The notes under the pieces: model-generated
The model's input: the letters and a program-made list of their open reading frames with translations, nothing else
Databases searched by the model: none
What the model was told of the DNA's origin: nothing
Program-made: the position numbers and the translations under genes
NCBI GenBank assembly: GCA_022838705.1
Contig: JALHJZ010000001.1
Coordinates: 701,006-765,005, forward strand
Source: Candidatus Bipolaricaulota bacterium
Lineage (GTDB): Bacteria; Bipolaricaulota; Bipolaricaulia; Bipolaricaulales; Bipolaricaulaceae
Direction of reading: 5' to 3'
DNA: 64,000 bases
In this document: one piece after another, positions 15,172 to 24,079 of the stretch
How positions within the stretch are numbered: the first letter of the stretch is position 1
Layout of the letters: every line of letters begins with the position of its first letter

Positions 15172-17577
15172 TTAGCGGAAAAGGTCGGCCAGGGCAACGA
15201 CCAGCTGGTCTGGATCGTCCAGCCAGCGCCCCGGAACGGGGAGGGCGCGGAGAAACGCGTCCCCATACGACTGGGTGGCGAGGCGGGGGTCGGCGAGGAG
15301 GAGGGCTCCGCGGTCGGTCGGCGTGCGCACGAGCCGCCCCACCCCTTGGCGCAGGCGGAGCACCGCCCGGGGAAGGAACAGCTCCTGAAACGGGCTCCCC
15401 CCTCGGGCGAGGATCCGTTCCGACTGGGCCGCGGTCAACGGGTCCGTCGGGACGGGGAACGGCAGGCGCACCACGAGGAGGATCTCGAGCTCCTCCCCCG
15501 GGAGGTCGATCCCCTCCCACAGCGTGTCCAGCCCGAGGAGGACCACCGGCGGGGGGTGGTGGCGGAACCGGGTGAGGAGCTGGTCCCGTTCCCCGTCCCG
15601 GCGCTGGACGAGGTGGGGCGTTCCTGCGAGGTGGGCGGCAGTGGCGTCGAGGAGGCGGCGGGAGGTGAACAGGGCGAGCGCCCGCCGCGGCACCGCGGCC
15701 AGGACCTGGCGCAGGGTGGCGGCGAGTTCCTCCGGGAACGCGGGATCGTCGGGGTGGGGGAGGTAGCGGAGGACGAACGCCCCCACCCGATCGTAGGGGA
15801 ACGGGGAGGGCCACGCCCAAAACGGGGGCGGCGGGTCGAGCCCGAGCTCGCGGGCGAGCGTCCTCCCCTCGTCCCCCACGGACAGGGTGGCGGAGGTGAG
15901 GATCCCGCCCCGCAGGTTCGGCCACAGGGCCGCGCCGAGGTGGTCCCCGATGTCCACTGGCGATGCGGTGAGGGTGAGCCCGTGAGCCTCTCGGGCGTAC
16001 CAGAACACGGCATCGTCGCGGTCGGGGCGGAGGAGGTGCCCCACCAGCCCCGCCGCACGGCGGATCTCGCTTGCCAGGCCGCGGGCCTGTGCGCCATCCT
16101 CCTCGGCGAGGTCCCGTGCCACATCCCCGATCGTGGCGGCGAGGTCGTCGAGCGCCTCGATCAGAAGCGCACCGGCGGGGAGGAGGGGGGCGATGTCGGC
16201 TGCCTGGTAGCGCCCGATTTCCCGGGGAAGGACTGTCCCGGCCGTGGCCCAGAACTGGCGGTGGGCCGCCACCGCCTTCTCCCAAGCCGCGACCGCCTCG
16301 TCCATCCCCCACGCCGCAAGCAAGCCCCCCGAGCCCCGCCGCAGCTCCCCCAGGAGGCGTGGGATGACCGGCGGGGAGAGGGCGGCGCTCAGCCCGTCGC
16401 GCATCGCTTGCGGCAGGGCGTGGGCCTCGTCCACGACGAGGAGATCGTACGGGCCGAGGATCGCCCCCCCGCTCGCGAGGTCCGCGCCGAGGAGGGCGTG
16501 GTTGACGACCACGAGGCGGGCGGCACGGGCCCGGTCCCGGGCCCGGCGCGATGGGCACCGGTCCCAGAACGGGCACCACCGCCCCCCGCACCGGAAGGGG
16601 AGGTCCGGTAGCTGGCGGAGGATTTCGCGCCCGACCGGATCCGTCCGCAACCCCGCTACCTCGTCGAGGTCGCCCGTCTCCGTCCGCGCCGCCCAGGAGA
16701 GGAGCGGCACGAGCACCTCCCGGGCGACGAGCTGGTGCCGAACCTCCTCGAGCCGCCGCAGGCACAGGTAGTTCTCGCGTCCCTTGAGGAGCGCGCACGC
16801 GGGGTCGAGGGCGAGCCGTTCGAGGAGGAACGGGAGGTCGCGGCGCCAGAGCTGTTCCTGGAGGGCGCGGGTGCGGGTCGCCACCACCGCCCGCCCCGGC
16901 CCGTCGGCGAGGGAGAGGAGGAGCGGGACGAGGTACCCGATCGTCTTCCCCGTCCCGGGGCCGGCCTCAAGGAGCTGGATCCCTCCCCCCGCGAACGCCT
17001 CCGCTGCGGCCTGGGCGTAGGCGAGCTGTCCTTCCCGCCGGGCGAGGAGGCCGGCCCGGGTGAGGCCCGCGAACGCCTCGTCCACCGTCCGCGGCGGCGC
17101 CGGGGTCCTCCCCCGTGCCGGGGGAGCGGGGGGGGGACCGATCCAGTTGGGGTCCGGGAGGAGGTCGGCGACGAGGGAGCGGGCGTGGGGGGGGAACGCC
17201 CCTGCCGCTACGAGGAGGGAGAGGAGGAGGGCGCCGGTGACCTCCGCCCGGCCCACGGCATCGTCCGGGAGCGGGAGGCCGAGGCGCCGGGCGAGGCCAG
17301 GGAGGGAGGGATCCGGGTCCTCCGGCCACACCGCCCACGCCAGGGTCCGCGTGTCCACCCAGGGTGCCCCGACCGTGTCCGCCCCACCGAGGCGCGCCCG
17401 CAGGGGGGCAAGGTCGTGGCCCACGCGGGGCAACCCCGCGAACCGGGCGAGAGCCCCTTCGGGGAGGCCGTCGCTCGTCAGGGGGAACGAGGCCCGCGCG
17501 ATTGGCTCACCGTTCCGGAACTGGACTGCCCCCACGCTATCCCCCGCCACGGCGAGGGCGACGAACTCCGGGGTCAC
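15172..17577 (-). CDS. dinG: DinG-family ATP-dependent DNA helicase
   Basis: XPD/DinG-like superfamily 2 helicase, 801 residues. Walker A is EAGPGTGKT, the DEAH box is VVDEAH and a C-terminal helicase motif region is GLDTLWEGIDLPG. Four cysteines (CALLKGRENYLC..., FRCGGRWCPFWDRC) probably hold a 4Fe-4S cluster. The first ~125 residues resemble the DnaQ-like exonuclease of Gram-positive DinG, but the catalytic DxE is missing (FVALAVAGDS), so nuclease activity is unlikely. The GTG start at 17577 overlaps the CBS gene stop. Probable role in DNA repair or R-loop removal. Confidence 0.92.
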   Translation of the reverse strand: MTPEFVALAVAGDSVGAVQFRNGEPIARASFPLTSDGLPEGALARFAGLPRVGHDLAPLRARLGGADTVGAPWVDTRTLAWAVWPEDPDPSLPGLARRLGLPLPDDAVGRAEVTGALLLSLLVAAGAFPPHARSLVADLLPDPNWIGPPPAPPARGRTPAPPRTVDEAFAGLTRAGLLARREGQLAYAQAAAEAFAGGGIQLLEAGPGTGKTIGYLVPLLLSLADGPGRAVVATRTRALQEQLWRRDLPFLLERLALDPACALLKGRENYLCLRRLEEVRHQLVAREVLVPLLSWAARTETGDLDEVAGLRTDPVGREILRQLPDLPFRCGGRWCPFWDRCPSRRARDRARAARLVVVNHALLGADLASGGAILGPYDLLVVDEAHALPQAMRDGLSAALSPPVIPRLLGELRRGSGGLLAAWGMDEAVAAWEKAVAAHRQFWATAGTVLPREIGRYQAADIAPLLPAGALLIEALDDLAATIGDVARDLAEEDGAQARGLASEIRRAAGLVGHLLRPDRDDAVFWYAREAHGLTLTASPVDIGDHLGAALWPNLRGGILTSATLSVGDEGRTLARELGLDPPPPFWAWPSPFPYDRVGAFVLRYLPHPDDPAFPEELAATLRQVLAAVPRRALALFTSRRLLDATAAHLAGTPHLVQRRDGERDQLLTRFRHHPPPVVLLGLDTLWEGIDLPGEELEILLVVRLPFPVPTDPLTAAQSERILARGGSPFQELFLPRAVLRLRQGVGRLVRTPTDRGALLLADPRLATQSYGDAFLRALPVPGRWLDDPDQLVVALADLFR

Positions 17578-18011
17578 CGCTGCAGGTGGTGGAGGAGGTC
17601 AATCCTGCGCACCACCCCCACCAGCCGCCTCTCCTTATCCAGCACCGGGATCTGCTTCAAGCCCTTGCGGATCATGAGGTCGGCGAGGTGGAGGTCGGTG
17701 TCGTCGGGCCGCGCGGCGATGACGTCGCGCACCATGAACTCCGCCACCGGCTTCCCCCCGATCTCGCGCAGCCGGCGGCTCAACTGATCGAGGCTCGGCA
17801 GGAACGCTGCCGACTGGAGCATGTCCACGTACCCCGGGAGGACAGCCCGGATCAGGTCCCGCTCAGAGATCACGCCCACCACCCGGCCGTCCTCATCCAC
17901 GACCGGGAGCGACGACAGGCCGGACTGGTACAGGAGGTAGATGACGTGGGACACCGTGGTGTCGAGGTCCACCGACGTCAGGTCACGGCGCATGACCTCG
18001 TGGGCCTTCAT
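17574..18011 (-). CDS. CBS-domain protein
   Basis: A 145-residue protein made of two CBS motifs (MKAHEVMRRDLTSVDLDTTV; VAEFMVRDVIAARPDDTDL) with nothing else attached. It probably binds an adenine nucleotide and regulates a partner. The ATG at 18011 overlaps the pfkB-like stop (ATGA) and its own stop overlaps the dinG start (GTGA), so it lies inside a tightly coupled operon. Partner unknown. Confidence 0.88.
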   Translation of the reverse strand: MKAHEVMRRDLTSVDLDTTVSHVIYLLYQSGLSSLPVVDEDGRVVGVISERDLIRAVLPGYVDMLQSAAFLPSLDQLSRRLREIGGKPVAEFMVRDVIAARPDDTDLHLADLMIRKGLKQIPVLDKERRLVGVVRRIDLLHHLQR

Positions 18012-18977
18012 CCGTTTCCCCTTCGGTGGACCCCGACGTGATCGAGCTCGCGGCGAATCGCACCCGGGTCCAGGCACAGCTTCTCCTCGACCCCCGCCGA
18101 CGCCACGGCCGCGGCCATCCCGTACCGGGTCGCCTCCACCAACGTCGCACCGCGGAGGAGCGCCGCGAGAAGCCCTCCCACGAGGGCATCATCGGCACCG
18201 ACGAGGTTCTTGAACGTGGCCAGCGGGACCCGGGCCTCGAACTCCCACACCTCATCCCGGGTGACGAGGATATCGCCCGTGATCTGGTGGGAGATGAGGC
18301 ACGCCTCGACCCCCTGCTCGATGACCTTCTTCCCGGCGCGGACGATCTCCTCGGCCGAGCGCACCGGCATCCCCTGCAGTTCGAGTTCCGTGCGGACATC
18401 GGGCTTCACGAGGAATGGGCCCTCCTCGATCGTCCGGCGCAACGGCTCGCCGCCGGCGTGGACGATCACCCGTGCCCCCGCCCGGTGCGCGAGCTGGACG
18501 AGCGTGCGGTAGCAGTCGGGGGGGGCAGCCGGGGGGAAGGGCTCCCCCGAGGACGACGTACTCCGCCCGGCGCACCATCCACTCATACTTGCGGAGGAAG
18601 ATCCTCATCGCCTCCTCCGGCACGGGCGGGCCCTCTTCGTGGATGAGGAGGGGGTGGTACTCCCGCCCCTTGGTGATCACCGTGACGTTGGTCCGACTCT
18701 CGCCGGGCATCCACACGAAGTTCACCGTCACCCCGCGGGAGAGGAGGTCCTGGAGGATGATCTGCCCTGTATGGCCGGCGAGGAACCCCAGCGCCACCGT
18801 CTCCACCCCTTCACAGGCGAGGAACGCGGACACGTTGATCCCCTTCCCCCCAGCGAACATCTGTGATTTCTCTGATCGGATGAGGATCGCTTCCTCCGGC
18901 TGATCGAGGGAAAGGGGGAGCTCGTCCACCCAGTAGAACTTGTCGAGGGTTGGGTTGAGGGTGACGGTGAGGATCAT
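18008..18977 (-). CDS. 1-phosphofructokinase/PfkB-family sugar kinase, split by a frameshift
   Basis: FruK/LacC-type ribokinase-fold kinase. The first part (MILTVTLNPTLDKFYWVDEL, FAGGKGINVSAFLA) is in one frame and ends at GGALPPGCPP. The rest (CYRTLVQLAHRAGARVIVHA, LVKPD, then NLVGADDALVGGLLAA with the catalytic Asp) is in the next frame. The shift falls in a run of eight C on the coding strand (18518-18525); seven C would restore one ~322-residue protein. The second part has no plausible own start. The gene may be intact with a sequencing error, a phase-variable tract or a recent pseudogene. It overlaps miaB by ATGA. Confidence 0.85.
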
Positions 18978-20272
18978 CGTGCCTCCGCCCTCCGCCCGTG
19001 AAGCGCCCCTGCTGTGGCCCCCTCGATCGTCACCATCGCGAGCCCTCCGATCATAGCCCGATCCCCGGGGAAGAGCACGGTCCGGAAGTCCGGGGTCTTG
19101 CCGACGAGGAGCTCCTTCGCGGGGACGAACGCCTCCACCAGGACCTCAACCGTCGTCCCGACCCGGGACCGGTGGAGGGAGAGGGCCACCCGGCGGGACG
19201 CGTCGAGGACCCTGGCCAGGCGGCGCGCCTTCACCGGGGGCGGGACGGAATCGGGAAGCGCCGCCGCCCGTGTCCCTGGCCGGGGCGAGTAGGAGGCGGC
19301 GTACACGGTCCCGAACCTCGCCTCCTCGATGAGGGACAGGGTGAGGGCGAAGTCCTCCTCCGTCTCCCCGGGGAACCCGACGATCACGTCCGTGGTCACG
19401 TTCACCTCCGAGATCGCGTCCCGCAGGCGTCGAACGAGGGAGAGGAACCCCTCCTGGGTGTAACCACGCCCCATCGCCTGAAGCACGCGGTCGCTCCCCG
19501 ACTGGAGAGCGAGGTGGACGTGGGGGCAGAGGTTTCCCCCTTGGGCGAGGGCCGAGATGACATCATCGGACATGTACGCGGGGTGGGAGGACGTGAAGCG
19601 GATGCGGGGGATCGGGATCCGGGTTACGGCGCGGAGGAGCGCGGCGAAGTCCGTCCCGTCGCCGAGGTCGGTCCCGTACGCATCCACATTCTGGCCGAGG
19701 AGCGTCACCTCTTGGTACCCGGCGCGGGCGAGGCCCGCGAGCTCAGCGACGACCTCCCCCATCGGCCGGGAGCGGAGCGGGCCCCGCACCCGGGGGACGA
19801 CGCAGTAGGCGCAGGCGTGCGAGCAGCCCTCGGCGATCGTCACATAAGCCTGGAACGGGCTCCGCCGCGCGATGGGCAGGCGGTCGAGCCCGTTGGGGCG
19901 GGGGAGGGAGGCGAACCGTTCCCCGGCCTGGGCGCGGGAGATGAGGGCGGGCAGGTCAGCGAGCCCGCTCGTGCCGAACGCGAAGTCCGCCCCGGGGAGG
20001 AGGTCGAGGATCCTCTCCCCCCGACCCTGGGCCATGCACCCCCCGACCCCGATCAGGCGGGGGCGTGTCCGGCGCAGACGCTGGAGCTCCCCCACCCGCC
20101 CGATCACCTTCTCCTCCGCCCGCCCGCGGACCATGCACGTATTGAGGAGGACCACGTCTGCCTCCTCCGGGTCGTCCACGAGGACGTAGCCAGCCTCCCG
20201 CAGCACGCCCGCGATCTCCTCGCTATGGTGCTCGTTCTGTTGGCAGCCCCAGGTCAGGATGCACGCCTTCAT
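18974..20272 (-). CDS. miaB: tRNA-2-methylthio-N6-dimethylallyladenosine synthase MiaB
   Basis: Radical-SAM methylthiotransferase acting on A37 of tRNA, 432 residues. The N-terminal UPF0004 domain has three cluster cysteines (TWGCQQN, LNTCMV, GGCMAQG). The radical-SAM motif is CSHACAYC and a TRAM domain ends the protein. The ATG at 20272 gives the standard start MKACILTWGCQQNE. A TATCGT box lies only 7 bases upstream, suggesting a leaderless transcript. It heads the miaB-pfkB-CBS-dinG operon. Confidence 0.94.
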   Translation of the reverse strand: MKACILTWGCQQNEHHSEEIAGVLREAGYVLVDDPEEADVVLLNTCMVRGRAEEKVIGRVGELQRLRRTRPRLIGVGGCMAQGRGERILDLLPGADFAFGTSGLADLPALISRAQAGERFASLPRPNGLDRLPIARRSPFQAYVTIAEGCSHACAYCVVPRVRGPLRSRPMGEVVAELAGLARAGYQEVTLLGQNVDAYGTDLGDGTDFAALLRAVTRIPIPRIRFTSSHPAYMSDDVISALAQGGNLCPHVHLALQSGSDRVLQAMGRGYTQEGFLSLVRRLRDAISEVNVTTDVIVGFPGETEEDFALTLSLIEEARFGTVYAASYSPRPGTRAAALPDSVPPPVKARRLARVLDASRRVALSLHRSRVGTTVEVLVEAFVPAKELLVGKTPDFRTVLFPGDRAMIGGLAMVTIEGATAGALHGRRAEAR

Positions 20273-20419
20273 CGCCCGAACGATACTCGGTCGCGGACGC
20301 CCCGACGAGGGGGAAGCACGGTCGTCCTTCTTACCCCACCCGTAGTTGCCCCCGCCCTCTGCTCGGCTGCGAGTGGCGGTGACGGCCGCTCTCCATCGTT
20401 TCGTTTCCGGGGCGGGCAG

Positions 20420-20448
20420 TTGTGGAAAGAGTTGAGCTAGCCTATACT
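20420..20448 (+). promoter_or_regulatory. Sigma70-type promoter of hyuAB
   Basis: TTGTGG (20420-20425), a 17-base spacer and TATACT (20443-20448). Predicted initiation near 20455 is at or just before the hyuA GTG at 20457, so the transcript looks leaderless; no Shine-Dalgarno sequence precedes the start. Confidence 0.7.
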
Positions 20449-20456
20449 CCCGTGTT

Positions 20457-22481
20457 GTGGCTGTGGCGATGGGGGTGGATATCGGGGGGACGTTCACGGA
20501 CATCGTTGTCCTGGGGGAGGGCGGGCCACGCCTCTACAAGTTCCCCTCCACCCCGGACGACCCGGCCCGCGGTGTCCTCGCCGCCCTTGAGGAGCTCATC
20601 GCGCGGGGGGAGATCCGGCCGGGCTCCGTGACCAGGATCGCCCACGGCTCGACGGTGGCGACGAACGCCCTCCTCGAGGGGAAGCTTGGGAAAACGGCGC
20701 TCGTCACTACGACCGGGTTCCGCGACGTGCTTGAGATCGGCCGCCAGAACCGACCGGCCCTGTACGATCTCTTTTTCGAGCGGGTGCAGCCGATCGTGCC
20801 CCGCGAGCTCCGGTTCGAGGTCCCGGAGCGGGTGGACGCTCAGGGGAATGTGATCCGCCCGCTCGACCGGGCGGCCGTCGCCCAGCTCCTCCCCGAGCTC
20901 CGCCGCCTCGGGGTTGAGGCGGTGGCGGTCTGTTTCCTGTTCTCGTTCCTCTTCCCGGACCACGAGCGGGAGGCGGGGGAGGTCCTCGCTGGGCTCGGGG
21001 TGCCCCTGACCCTGTCCTGTGACCTCCTCCCCGAGTTTCGGGAGTACGAGCGGACCTCGACCACGGTCGTCAACGCCGCGCTGCGGCCGGTGGTGGGGAG
21101 CTACCTCGCGGCGGTCGAGGAGGGGTCAGCCGGCCTCGGGCTCCCCCCCTCGTGGCAGGTGATGCAGTCGAGCGGGGCGATCTCCCACGCCGCGACGGCC
21201 CAGAGGGAGCCAGCGCGGATCCTCCTCTCGGGGCCGGCAGCCGGGGTGGAGGGGGCGCGCCAGATCGGGCTCCGGTCGGGGTTCTCTGACCTCATCACCC
21301 TCGACATGGGGGGGACGAGCTGTGACGTGGCCCTCGTCCAACGGGGGACCGTCGGCCGCACGGTGGGGGGCGCGGTCGGGGGTCACCCGGTCGCCCTCCC
21401 GATGGTGGACATCCACACGATCGGCGCTGGCGGGGGGAGCCTCGCCCGCCTCGATTCGGGCGGAGCGCTCGCTGTGGGGCCGGAGAGCGCGGGGGCTGAT
21501 CCCGGTCCGGCCTGCTACGGCCGCGGGGGAGGGGAGCCCACGGTCACGGACGCCCACCTCGTCCTCGGGCACCTCCTCCCGCAGTTCCCGTTGGGCGGTC
21601 TCCCCGCGCTCGACCTCGAGGCCGCGCGGACCGCGGTGCGCCGGATCGCTGATCCACTCGGTCTCACGGTGGAGGAGGCCGCCCTCGGGATCCTCGCGGT
21701 CGCCGACGCGGCGATGGAGCGGGCGATCCGCGTGATCTCGGTCGAACGGGGGCATGACCCGCGGGGGTTCGCGCTCGTCGCGTTCGGGGGAGCAGGCCCC
21801 CTCCACGCCGTCCCCCTCGCCCGCCGGCTCGGGATCCCGCGGGTCCTCATCCCGCCCACGGCCGGGGTCCTGTCCGCGCTGGGGCTCCTCCTCGCCGAGG
21901 TTGGGCACGAGGCGAGCCAGGGCCTCGTCCGCCCGCTCCGCTCGCTTTCGATGGCAGAACTGGCCGAGCTCCTCGCGCGCCTTCGCGAGCGGGCGGAGGG
22001 GGAACTCATCGGCCACGGTGGTCCCGAGGAGGGCCTGCGGTTTGCGACCGTGGCCGCACTCCGCTACGCGGGCCAGGCCCATGAGCTCGACATCCCCGTT
22101 CCCGAAGGGGGGATGGGACCGCAGTGGGTTGCGGAGCTAGAGGAGGCGTTCCACGAGGCCCACGAGCAGCGGTACGGCCACGCTGCGCCGGGGGAGGAGA
22201 TCGAGCTCGTCGCCGTCCGCGTCCGGGCGAGCGTCCCCGCGCCTGCAGCAAACCTCCGTCCCACGTTCCCTCCCGCCCCCGAACTCCCCGCCACGGGCGG
22301 GGCGTGGTTCGACCGGAGCGGCCCCGTCGCCGCCCGGCTCGTCTCCCGCGCGGACCTCGGACCCGGGGCGGGGATCGTGGGGCCCGCGATCGTCCTCGGG
22401 CCTGACGCGACGGCCCTCCTCCCGCCGGGGAGCGAGGGGGCGGTGGACGAGCACGGCACGCTCATCGTGGAGGTCGGATGA
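20457..22481 (+). CDS. hyuA: Hydantoinase/oxoprolinase subunit A
   Basis: ATP-dependent amide-ring hydrolase subunit of the HyuA/oxoprolinase family, 674 residues. It has the ASKHA-type N-terminal motif MGVDIGGTFTDIVVL, ARIAHGSTVATNALLE-like sequence (IAHGSTVATNALLEG), the central LDMGGTSCDVALV, and FGGAGPLHAVPLARRLG. The substrate could be hydantoins, 5-oxoproline or related compounds. It overlaps hyuB by 4 bases (ATGA). The start is GTG 20457 or ATG 20469; neither has a ribosome-binding site. Confidence 0.92.
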   Translation: MAVAMGVDIGGTFTDIVVLGEGGPRLYKFPSTPDDPARGVLAALEELIARGEIRPGSVTRIAHGSTVATNALLEGKLGKTALVTTTGFRDVLEIGRQNRPALYDLFFERVQPIVPRELRFEVPERVDAQGNVIRPLDRAAVAQLLPELRRLGVEAVAVCFLFSFLFPDHEREAGEVLAGLGVPLTLSCDLLPEFREYERTSTTVVNAALRPVVGSYLAAVEEGSAGLGLPPSWQVMQSSGAISHAATAQREPARILLSGPAAGVEGARQIGLRSGFSDLITLDMGGTSCDVALVQRGTVGRTVGGAVGGHPVALPMVDIHTIGAGGGSLARLDSGGALAVGPESAGADPGPACYGRGGGEPTVTDAHLVLGHLLPQFPLGGLPALDLEAARTAVRRIADPLGLTVEEAALGILAVADAAMERAIRVISVERGHDPRGFALVAFGGAGPLHAVPLARRLGIPRVLIPPTAGVLSALGLLLAEVGHEASQGLVRPLRSLSMAELAELLARLRERAEGELIGHGGPEEGLRFATVAALRYAGQAHELDIPVPEGGMGPQWVAELEEAFHEAHEQRYGHAAPGEEIELVAVRVRASVPAPAANLRPTFPPAPELPATGGAWFDRSGPVAARLVSRADLGPGAGIVGPAIVLGPDATALLPPGSEGAVDEHGTLIVEVG

Positions 22482-24079
22482 GAAAGGGGCTTGATCCGAT
22501 CACGCTCGAGGTCCTCCGCCACGCCCTCGCGTCGGTGGCGGAGGAGATGAACGCGAACCTCATCCGGTCCGCCTACAGCCCGAACATCAAGGAGCGGCGG
22601 GACTGCTCATCGGCCCTGTTTGATCCCCGTGGGGAACTCGTCGCTCAGGCGGAATCCATCCCCGTCCACCTCGGGGCGATGCCGTTCTCGGTGCGGGCGG
22701 CGCTGGGGAGGGTGGCGGAGTGGGGAGAGGGCGATGTCGTTATCCTCAATGATCCGTACCTCGGGGGGGCGCACCTCCCCGACATCACGTTCGTCGCCCC
22801 CGTGTTCGCGGGGTCGGGGCTCGTGGCGTTCGTCGCCTGCCGCGCCCACCACGCCGACATCGGCGGCCCCGCGCCGGGAAGCCTCGCTCCCACGGCAACC
22901 GAGGTCTACGGGGAGGGGCTGCGCATCCCGCCGGTGCGGTTGTGGAAGAGGGGGGAACTCGACGAGGACCTCCTCCGGCTCCTCCTCCAGAACGTGCGCA
23001 CCCCTGACGAGCGGTGGGGCGACCTCCGCGCCCAGCACGCCGCATGCCGGACCGGGATCGGGCGGATCCGCGACCTCATCGCCCGCTACGGGGTCGAGCT
23101 CCTCCAGGACGGGATGGCCGGCGTGCTCGACTACAGCGAGCGGCGGATGCGGGCGGAGATCAGGCGCCTCCCCCAGGGAGCGGCCGAGTTCGCGGATGCC
23201 CTCGACGACGATGGCGCGGGAAGCGGCCCAATTCCGATCCGGGTCCGGATCGAGATCCGCGCGGACACGATGCGGGTGGACTTCGCCGGGTCGGCGCCCC
23301 AGGTGCGGGGGCCGCTGAACGCCGTGTTCGCCGTGACCGCGTCTGCGGTGTACTACGCCCTGCGCGCCGTGACGGACCCCACGATTCCCCCCAACGCGGG
23401 TGGTTACCGGCCGATCGAGATTCTCGCTCCGGAGGGAACGATCGTGAACCCGCGCCCCCCGGCCCCGGTGGTGGGGGGGAACCTCGAGACATCGCAGCGG
23501 ATCGTGGACGTCGTCCTCGGGGCCCTTGCCGAGCTCATCCCGGAGCGGGTTCCCGCGGCGAGCCAGGGGACGATGAACAACGTCGCGATCGGGGGAACGG
23601 ATCCCCGCACCGGCCGGCCGTACGCGTTCTACGAGACGATCGGGGGAGGGAGCGGGGCCCGGCCGAACGGGGACGGGGTGGACGGGGTTCACAGCCACAT
23701 GACGAACACCCTCAACACGCCCGTGGAGGCGCTTGAACTTGCCTATCCCCTGCGCGTGGAGAGGTACGAACTCCGCCTCGGGACGGGCGGGCGCGGCCGG
23801 TTGTGCGGCGGGTGCGGGATCCGCCGCGACCTCACCCCCCGCGGGCACACCGCCCACGTCTCCCTCCTCACCGACCGCCGAATCGGGCGTCCTTACGGGC
23901 TTTGGGGTGGGGAACCGGGGGAACGGGGGGAGAACATCCTCCTCCGCGATGGGGAGGAGATCCGCCTCCCGGGGAAGACGGAATTCGACCTCCACCCCGG
24001 GGAGACGCTGAGCATCCGCACCCCCGGCGGGGGCGGCTACGGCCCTCCGGCCGCCGATCTCAGGGAATCACCGGGATGA
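22478..24079 (+). CDS. hyuB: Hydantoinase/oxoprolinase subunit B
   Basis: Partner of HyuA, 533 residues, normal for the HyuB family. It begins with DPITLEVLRHALASVAEEMN and carries NDPYLGGAHLPDITFV, HHADIGG and MTNTLNTPVEALEL. The two subunits together hydrolyse cyclic imides or oxoproline with ATP. Its last 20 bases overlap, tail to tail, the end of the large beta-barrel gene on the other strand. Confidence 0.92.
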   Translation: MRKGLDPITLEVLRHALASVAEEMNANLIRSAYSPNIKERRDCSSALFDPRGELVAQAESIPVHLGAMPFSVRAALGRVAEWGEGDVVILNDPYLGGAHLPDITFVAPVFAGSGLVAFVACRAHHADIGGPAPGSLAPTATEVYGEGLRIPPVRLWKRGELDEDLLRLLLQNVRTPDERWGDLRAQHAACRTGIGRIRDLIARYGVELLQDGMAGVLDYSERRMRAEIRRLPQGAAEFADALDDDGAGSGPIPIRVRIEIRADTMRVDFAGSAPQVRGPLNAVFAVTASAVYYALRAVTDPTIPPNAGGYRPIEILAPEGTIVNPRPPAPVVGGNLETSQRIVDVVLGALAELIPERVPAASQGTMNNVAIGGTDPRTGRPYAFYETIGGGSGARPNGDGVDGVHSHMTNTLNTPVEALELAYPLRVERYELRLGTGGRGRLCGGCGIRRDLTPRGHTAHVSLLTDRRIGRPYGLWGGEPGERGENILLRDGEEIRLPGKTEFDLHPGETLSIRTPGGGGYGPPAADLRESPG

